Positions 57,705 through 64,000 of a DNA stretch of 64,000 nt are shown here, piece after piece. Positions within the stretch are counted from its first letter, which is position 1. Every line of letters starts with the position of its first letter. The position numbers were made by a program, and so were the translations under genes. The stretch lies in contig JAJEKV010000144.1 in NCBI GenBank assembly GCA_021234155.1, positions 310,001 to 374,000 on the forward strand, written 5' to 3'. The notes beneath the pieces are model-generated. The model saw only the letters and a program-made list of their open reading frames with translations. It searched no databases and was not told where the DNA came from. Source of the stretch: Isoetes taiwanensis. Its lineage: Eukaryota; Streptophyta; Lycopodiopsida; Isoetales; Isoetaceae.

Positions 57705-58152
57705 GAATTACGGGGGGAGACGATCGGTCATTTTCTTTTGCCTTTCTTGGCTGAAATTCCTTTTCACGCCTTGGAGGAGCAAGGCCTTTGAATTATCGAA
57801 CCCTTGTCATGCTTACAAGTGCGAGGAACTTAGAAATCTGCAAGCAATGAAGATAAAGCAGTTTTATTGTTTTTGGCATCCAATCTTCATTACAAAAGGA
57901 AATCAATTATCTTTGAAATGGAATGCGAGAATCTTAAATTCTTAGGTAGTAATGCATACCTCGACGACAATCGACCTTGCTGGGATTCGATCCAAGCGCT
58001 TCGGAAACGAGGGAACAAAGATCTGTCATTTGGAGCAAGGAGATTGCGAGGAGAAATGCCATTTTAGCAAGCGAAAAACATTCCGGGGGGTTAAACAGGC
58101 GGTGGGAACCGATGGGTCGCCCGATTAAGCAAAAAATGACTCGGGGCATAAA

Positions 58153-58182
58153 AAGGTGAGAGTGGGTTTCCCCACTCTCACC
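58153..58182. repeat. Subterminal hairpin, right end of Harbinger element 2
   Basis: AGGTGAGAGTGGG, a short loop, then CCCACTCTCACCT: a 13-bp stem. Confidence 0.85.
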
Positions 58183-58245
58183 TCCCCTCGCATCTCTCAT
58201 CACCTCTCATCGTCTCTCATGCAAAAATTCAATCATGTGGGAAAG

Positions 58246-58248
<3 letters not shown>

Positions 58249-58316
<68 letters not shown>
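58249..58316. repeat. (TC)n microsatellite
   Basis: A TC run between Harbinger element 2 and LINE copy 3. Confidence 0.99.
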
Positions 58317-58319
<3 letters not shown>

Positions 58320-58605
58320 TTTCCACGCCTACCGAATCTTAGAGATCTCTATGGTATTCCGGATAATATCTCTTTGCATGATTTCTTTGGAAAACCGGTC
58401 CACACTATTGGAAATTTCTTAGCGGATGTGATGAAGATGAGAGAACTATCCATTAAAAATTATAGGCAATTTGTTGACGACTATGAAAAAAGAAGCGAGG
58501 CCTAATGATGCCCCACTTGAGGGCATATTAGATGGTATATGATTGAGCAATATTAATGCGTAGAATGTCTTTGTCTTCTAGACACGATGGTCTCATAGAC
58601 ATAAT
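58317..58605 (+). mobile_element. LINE copy 3, 3' end only
   Basis: C-terminal residues HDFFGKPVHTIGNFLADVMK and MRELSIKNYRQFVDDYEKRS parallel YEFFALPATTISDYLIEVMK and MRDMSIRNYKHLLELYEKES of copy 2. The tail has AGACACGATGGTCT and a TTC repeat. Its 5' edge is again a TC run. Confidence 0.8.
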
Positions 58606-59520
<915 letters not shown>

Positions 59521-59534
59521 TATTTTAGATGTTA

Positions 59535-59700
59535 TTTCTATTAGTCTGGTGGTTAATGGTTATCGATTATTTGGCTTTGGTGGCCTAGTCTCAGGTTCAA
59601 GTCCCTCTAGTTGCACAAACATTCAGGTTCAACTCTGGCATCTACGATGGTGGCACCTCCCTTTTAGAGGTGCTCACATTTTCAAAAAGTTATTTGATCT
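59535..59700 (+). mobile_element. tRNA-like SINE candidate 1
   Basis: A-box-like TAGTCTGGTGG (about 59542) and B-box GGTTCAAGTCC (59594-59604) have tRNA-like spacing. The 3' end holds a hairpin GCACCTC/GAGGTGC at 59653-59673, shared in form with 44947. Not a functional tRNA, since no cloverleaf could be drawn. Confidence 0.45.
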
Positions 59701-59819
59701 TAATTAATGACTCTATAGAATTTATTTTATTTTAAGGTTTCAACAATATTAAAGCTTCTTTCCCAAAATACTCCCATAAAACCACCTTAATTGAATTTGT
59801 TTGTTCGAGATGTTGCGCA

Positions 59820-59895
59820 CTTGGGGATGTTGGGTTTTGTTCAAACTTTAACGTGTTATGATGTAGATCCGGGTTCGAGCCTATTGGTCTTGAGT
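59820..59895 (+). mobile_element. Possible tRNA-like SINE fragment
   Basis: B-box GGTTCGAGCCT at 59872-59882. The A box upstream is weak (TGGGGATGTTGGG). Confidence 0.3.
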
Positions 59896-60024
59896 CATTT
59901 TGGAAGTTTGCTGGCATGGTTTTATTTGGATATCCTCTCACTCTAGGCATATTGTTATAATATTATATTTCAATATTGCATTGCTTTCCTTCATTTCACA
60001 TAGATAGTTGTGCATCGAATAAAT

Positions 60025-60125
60025 GGACTTTATAGGAGTTGTAGTTTATTGGTAAGACTCTAGGTTTATAATGAGTAGATTGAAGGTTCAAATCTATGTT
60101 TTTCTATCCATCTCAAGAATGTGTC
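60025..60125 (+). mobile_element. tRNA-like SINE candidate 2
   Basis: A-box TAGTTTATTGG (60042-60052) and B-box GGTTCAAATCT (60085-60095), spaced as in tRNA-derived SINEs. Confidence 0.45.
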
Positions 60126-60539
60126 TACAATGCAAAATTATCATTTCACACGGTGGCTACTCTGCTCTTTCCTTTTTATTTTGTTGTATTTATTGTATTC
60201 GTAAGAAAATACTCAAGTAAACATATTGAATAGTCAATTTGATAATAATGAAACATAGAATGCTTTTCATCTCACAAAACACTACTCAAAGTTTAATTAA
60301 AAAGAGTGTTGTCATTGCTCAAATATCAATGTTCATTGCTCCTGAACTAATGAGAGCATCCTCATTGACTTCGTCTTTCGGATCGAACTATTCTTATACA
60401 CCAAGCTATTCTTCGGCATCTCAACTCAAAATTATCCATCTTTGCTCCAATAAGAAAACAATGAATATATCTTCTCCATTTGAATAAACCTTCTTACCTC
60501 AGCCATGGTTCTCCAATATTCTTATTGCGGGCAATGCCA
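60126..60539. other. No recognised gene
   Basis: An 82-codon Ser-rich frame at 60239-60487 has no recognised domain. It may be diverged 5' LINE sequence. Confidence 0.35.
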
Positions 60540-63500
60540 GTGATAAAATTTGAGTTCTACTGGATTAGATTATAATCAAGATTGGAGACCTATTTCTCTT
60601 ACTAATACTTCTTATAAGCTATGTGCCAAAATCATTGCTCTCAGAATTAATAGCTACCTTCAAAAGAATATCAGTCCCAATCAGTCAGCTTTCCTCCCTA
60701 AGAAATACATTCTTGATAATTATGTGGCAGCTATGGAGGGTTTGCATTGGAACAAAATTTCAAACCAAAATTGCATTCTGCTCAAATTGGATTTCAAAAG
60801 AGCCTTTGACTCAGTCAGATGGGATTTTCTAGAATTTGCCATGGCCAAGCTTAGTTTTCATCCCAAGCTTATTAATCTTATCCTTGGTCTAAATCTTAGA
60901 TCAAAGTCAGCTGTTCTAATAAATGGGGTGCCCTCTGGTTTTTTCTCCCTATCCTGTGGTGTTAGACAAGGGTGTCCTCTTGCTCCTTATTTATTCCTTG
61001 TAGCAGCTGATTTGCTCACAAAAGTTATCTCCTATTATCAGGAAAATGGCATAATCAAGGGTCTTAAACTCCCTGAGTCAGATGAGTACCTCACTATGCT
61101 TCAATATGCTGATGACACTTTCTCCTTCCTGGAAGCTGATTTGGCTAATATTGATTGTTTCCTAAAAGTCATTAATCAATTCTCAGCTGCTTCTGGTATT
61201 TATCTCAATGTCAATAAAAGCCTAATTATTGGTGATATTCCTCATCAACAGTTACTTGGTATTAATGTTCTCCCTTCTGGTCAAGCTACTAAACTTTTAG
61301 GCATGCCTTTATCTTTAGACCACAGCTTAAAGGGGCTTTGGGATCCTATTCTTCAAAGAATTAAAAAAAAGCTGAATAATTACAGGAATTATCTCACCCT
61401 AGCTGGCAGAACCATCATTGCTAACTCTGTTCTTGCAAGCTCACATGTCTACTTTTCTACTGCTCTTGTTGCTCCTAAGTGTATATATCTAGAGCTTGAG
61501 AAAATAATCAGAAATTTCATTTGGAAAGGCAGTCACTTGGTTAATTGGAATTCTATCTGCAAGACTAAAATAGCAGGTGGTCTTGGCTGTAAAAACCTAT
61601 TCCTCCAAGCCCAATCTCTTGCAGGTAAATTTGTCTGGAAGGCCATATATGGGAATCAATCTCCTGCTTACAGATTCATCAGATTCTGGATAAATCATAG
61701 TCATCCTTCTGGTCACCCATCTGTTCACCACTTGTTACCAAACTCTGCCTTTATTCATTTGAAAACTGCTCCAAATATCTCTCCTTTGATGAGCAATCTG
61801 ATTAAGGCTTGGAATTCGATTTCTCCCCATTTCCAGTTCATCTCCTCAGATCAACTGCACTCTGATATGCCTATCTTTTGGAACCCTATCCTAGCTAATC
61901 ATAATTCCAATGTTCTGGCAATCAAACATCTAAGGATATGTAAGAAATGGCATGATGTTGGTCTACATTACATAAGAGATCTTTTTGTTGGAGGTAGACT
62001 AATTTCTTGGTCTGCTCTCAAAAATATCATCAGAGGTACCTCCTCTGATAGAAAGGTCTATCTCCTCATCAAGCCTTTTCTGTCAAATCTTTCTCCTAAC
62101 TCAGGGAAAGGAGATTGGTCTCTGAATGGCAAGTTTGATTACAAAGTGAAAAATGTCTATATTTCCCTATCCTCTGGTCCTTATACCAACAAAGCAATGA
62201 TCAAATGGGGTATTAATCATGCTCAATTAAAAGATCTCTTCAAGAATGTCTGGGATTCTTACTGCCCTCCAAAAATTTCCTATTGTATATGGCTTCTTGC
62301 TAATGGCAGCTTAAATAATTTACACTCCCTATCTAAAAGGTATCCTAATATTATGCCAGATTGCCCTTTGGGATGTAATGATATTGAAGATATGTCTCAC
62401 ATTTTCTGCTGTACTAAGTTGAATAGTTTTTGGAATTGGATTGCTGGAAAATTTGGGATTCAATATGATGGAAATTTGGTTTCCTTGATCCAAAATAATG
62501 ACAACTTTAAAAATACAGTTATTTTCATTGCTCTTTGGAATATCTGGAAGGCTAGAAATCGTGCTTTATATGGGAAGAAAAGACCTTCTACTTTCTGAAT
62601 TAAGATGAATTTCCAATTTGACTTTGAAACTATTGCTACTGCTCATAAAAAAAAATGTGGAACTAATCATGACAGGAAATGGGAGCTTTATGGCGCTTAT
62701 AGGGGTTATTACAATTTATTTGCTTCCAATCTAAATGTTGTGGATTCTAATGTTTTCCTTTCTGATGATCCTAGAATATCTTGATTTCCTGCGTGGAGAG
62801 GGGGCAAGGAAATTCGACGACAGCTCGCCATTCAGCCAACATTCAGAGGATCGGGTCATGAAGAATGACTTGGCATCATCTATGGAGTCTTTCCTTATGA
62901 AGAGAGGACACATGAGATTTCTGAAAGATAGTGAAGACCTTTGGGCATCCATCTTTTGCAGGGAAGTGGTTCAGATTCACTGCCTTTGGGCTTTCTTGGC
63001 CGATCATACAGCTGACAAGGTACAGAACCATGTACTACAATCATAAGCTTCTAGCTGATCTGTATGGCTCCTTGCTGATATTACTGGAGGACAAGGATAA
63101 ATTCAGACTTTTCTTCACCAATAATTGGGGTCCGAATCAATATTTCTTCGGATCCACTGACCCCTTCAATGCCTACTTCAATGATGTCTTCTTCACTGAT
63201 CATGGACTTCCTCCTTCATAGCCATCTACCAAACACACTCTTACTCTTGTCTAATCTTGATCTATTTTATTTTTCGGGAAAGATTGCCTTTTTGCAGGTG
63301 TTTACAGTTCAAACAGAGATTTACCTTCCTCAACACGTGATTTCAGACTTCTTCGAGCTGTTCACATCTTGGATCATTTTGGTTACTGGCTTACTGCCAT
63401 ACTGTTATTTCATTCCTGCTGATATATTGTTATGCTTGTTGATCTAGAGCTCATAATAATAATATGAAGCTCTAAGATGGTCTGCAACTTTTTCATGTGC

Positions 63501-63581
63501 TTCACTATAAAGCACAACCATGCAATGTACCTGAGACTTTATAATTAATGATAAAACTGACTCTTGCTAAAAAAAAAAAAA
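60540..63581 (+). mobile_element. L1-like LINE, 5'-truncated, with poly(A) tail
   Basis: A single frame of 682 codons (60550-62598) starts inside the reverse transcriptase. It shows NQDWRPISLTNTSYKLCAKI, LLKLDFKRAFDSVRWDFLEF, CGVRQGCPLAPYLFLVAADL, LQYADDTFSFL (YADD about 61104-61115) and TKLLGMPLSLDHSLKGLWDP. It ends with the zinc-binding RT-associated tail CPLGCNDIEDMSHIFCCTKL. After the stop a further 60 residues (MNFQFDFETIATAHKKKCGT, from 62606) look like displaced C-terminal sequence. The 3' untranslated part leads to AAAACTGACTCTTGCT and 13 A's at 63569-63581. Endonuclease and ORF1 are missing. The lack of internal stops suggests a young insertion. Confidence 0.85.
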
Positions 63582-64000
63582 TCCGGCCTGAACTAGCAAA
63601 CGCTAGACCAGCATCTGCCTCGGTCAATCCCTTGGCAGTATTATCATCCTAATATCTAAACTGTGCAAGCCAGTCTAGACTAGTACCTCTTTTCCCAAAG
63701 ACTAAATAATTTGAAGACCATTATTTACTCACTAGAATCATTATAAAATAGATGTAATTCATCTGCTACAATATTCAATTCGAATTATGTGCAGTTACAT
63801 AGACTATAAACTCTATGTACCATAGTTTGAACATTATGCCCAGAACTTGGCATAGATACACTTGAGCCAAAAGGATCTTACCATGTGTATCAGTAATCTA
63901 AAATAGTTGTCTTACTAAATCACTTTGAATACGTAGATCGTCAATATTGCAGCCCATATTCCAATGGCGGACGACTCGGACCATTGTCCATGTCTTTTTC
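63582..64000. other. No gene seen
   Basis: AT-rich sequence after the LINE poly(A) tail, without coding or RNA signals. Confidence 0.4.

Larger units (their letters stand above)
53524..58248. mobile_element. PIF/Harbinger element 2, embedded in (TC)n
   Basis: The left end is GGTTTCCCACATGATCGCGA. The right end, reverse-complemented, is GCTTTCCCACATGATTGAAT, giving a terminal inverted repeat of about 20-25 bp. TC runs touch both sides. It carries a broken transposase (+) and a broken Myb-like gene (-) converging on a 1.5-kb spacer, the same plan as element 1. No clear TTA-type target duplication can be read in the repeat. Confidence 0.8.

Noticed and set aside
59594-60095. Functional tRNA genes
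   Set aside because: B boxes are present, but no complete acceptor stem or cloverleaf can be drawn; SINE-type remnants fit better.

Overview
The window looks like nuclear DNA from a land plant with a large, transposon-rich genome. The evidence is an intact PLS-class pentatricopeptide repeat (PPR) protein ending in a DYW-type editing domain, a three-exon gene resembling a plant-specific conserved protein, and plant-type Ty3/gypsy, Ty1/copia, L1-like, PIF/Harbinger and hAT remnants. A seedless vascular plant (fern or lycophyte) or a gymnosperm would fit, but the sequence alone does not settle this. There are no bacterial operons, rRNA genes, intact tRNA genes or CRISPR arrays.

Only two loci look like functional host genes: the DYW-PPR gene (22219-24579, +) and the three-exon gene (25226-27449, -). 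A decayed partial copy of the PPR gene lies 3252 bp upstream of the intact one (18777-19780). A lone methyltransferase-like exon (20407-20559) sits between the two.

Layout. 1-1.2 kb: a foldback MITE. 1.2-9.2 kb: a 239-bp tandem repeat, two gag-protease units of a Ty3/gypsy-like element that shows no reverse transcriptase or integrase, then an LTR with a 468-bp internal duplication. 9.16-16.85 kb: a 7.7-kb block bounded by short inverted repeats, with decayed convergent genes, one showing an FCP1/NLI-interacting-factor-like HAD phosphatase signature. 17.3-18.8 kb: copia fragment and LTR. 18.8-27.5 kb: PPR pair and host gene. 28.5-29.0 kb: second foldback MITE. 30.2-33.8 kb: decayed L1-like LINE (-). 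34.1-34.4 kb: second copy of the first MITE. 35.2-43.2 kb: several pieces of another LINE family, on both strands and partly nested. 43.3-44.3 kb: hAT remnant. 45.6-58.9 kb: a cluster in which two Harbinger elements and three LINE copies are each bordered by (TC)n microsatellite. 59.5-60.1 kb: tRNA-like SINE candidates. 60.5-63.6 kb: an L1-like LINE with an uninterrupted 682-codon RT frame and a poly(A) tail.

The most unusual signals are (1) the (TC)n-bounded nest of LINEs and Harbinger elements at 45.6-58.9 kb, with a conserved hairpin before variable microsatellite tails at the LINE 3' ends, and (2) the 7.7-kb terminal-inverted-repeat block with the FCP1-like gene. Family calls come from reading motifs by eye; no database search was possible.
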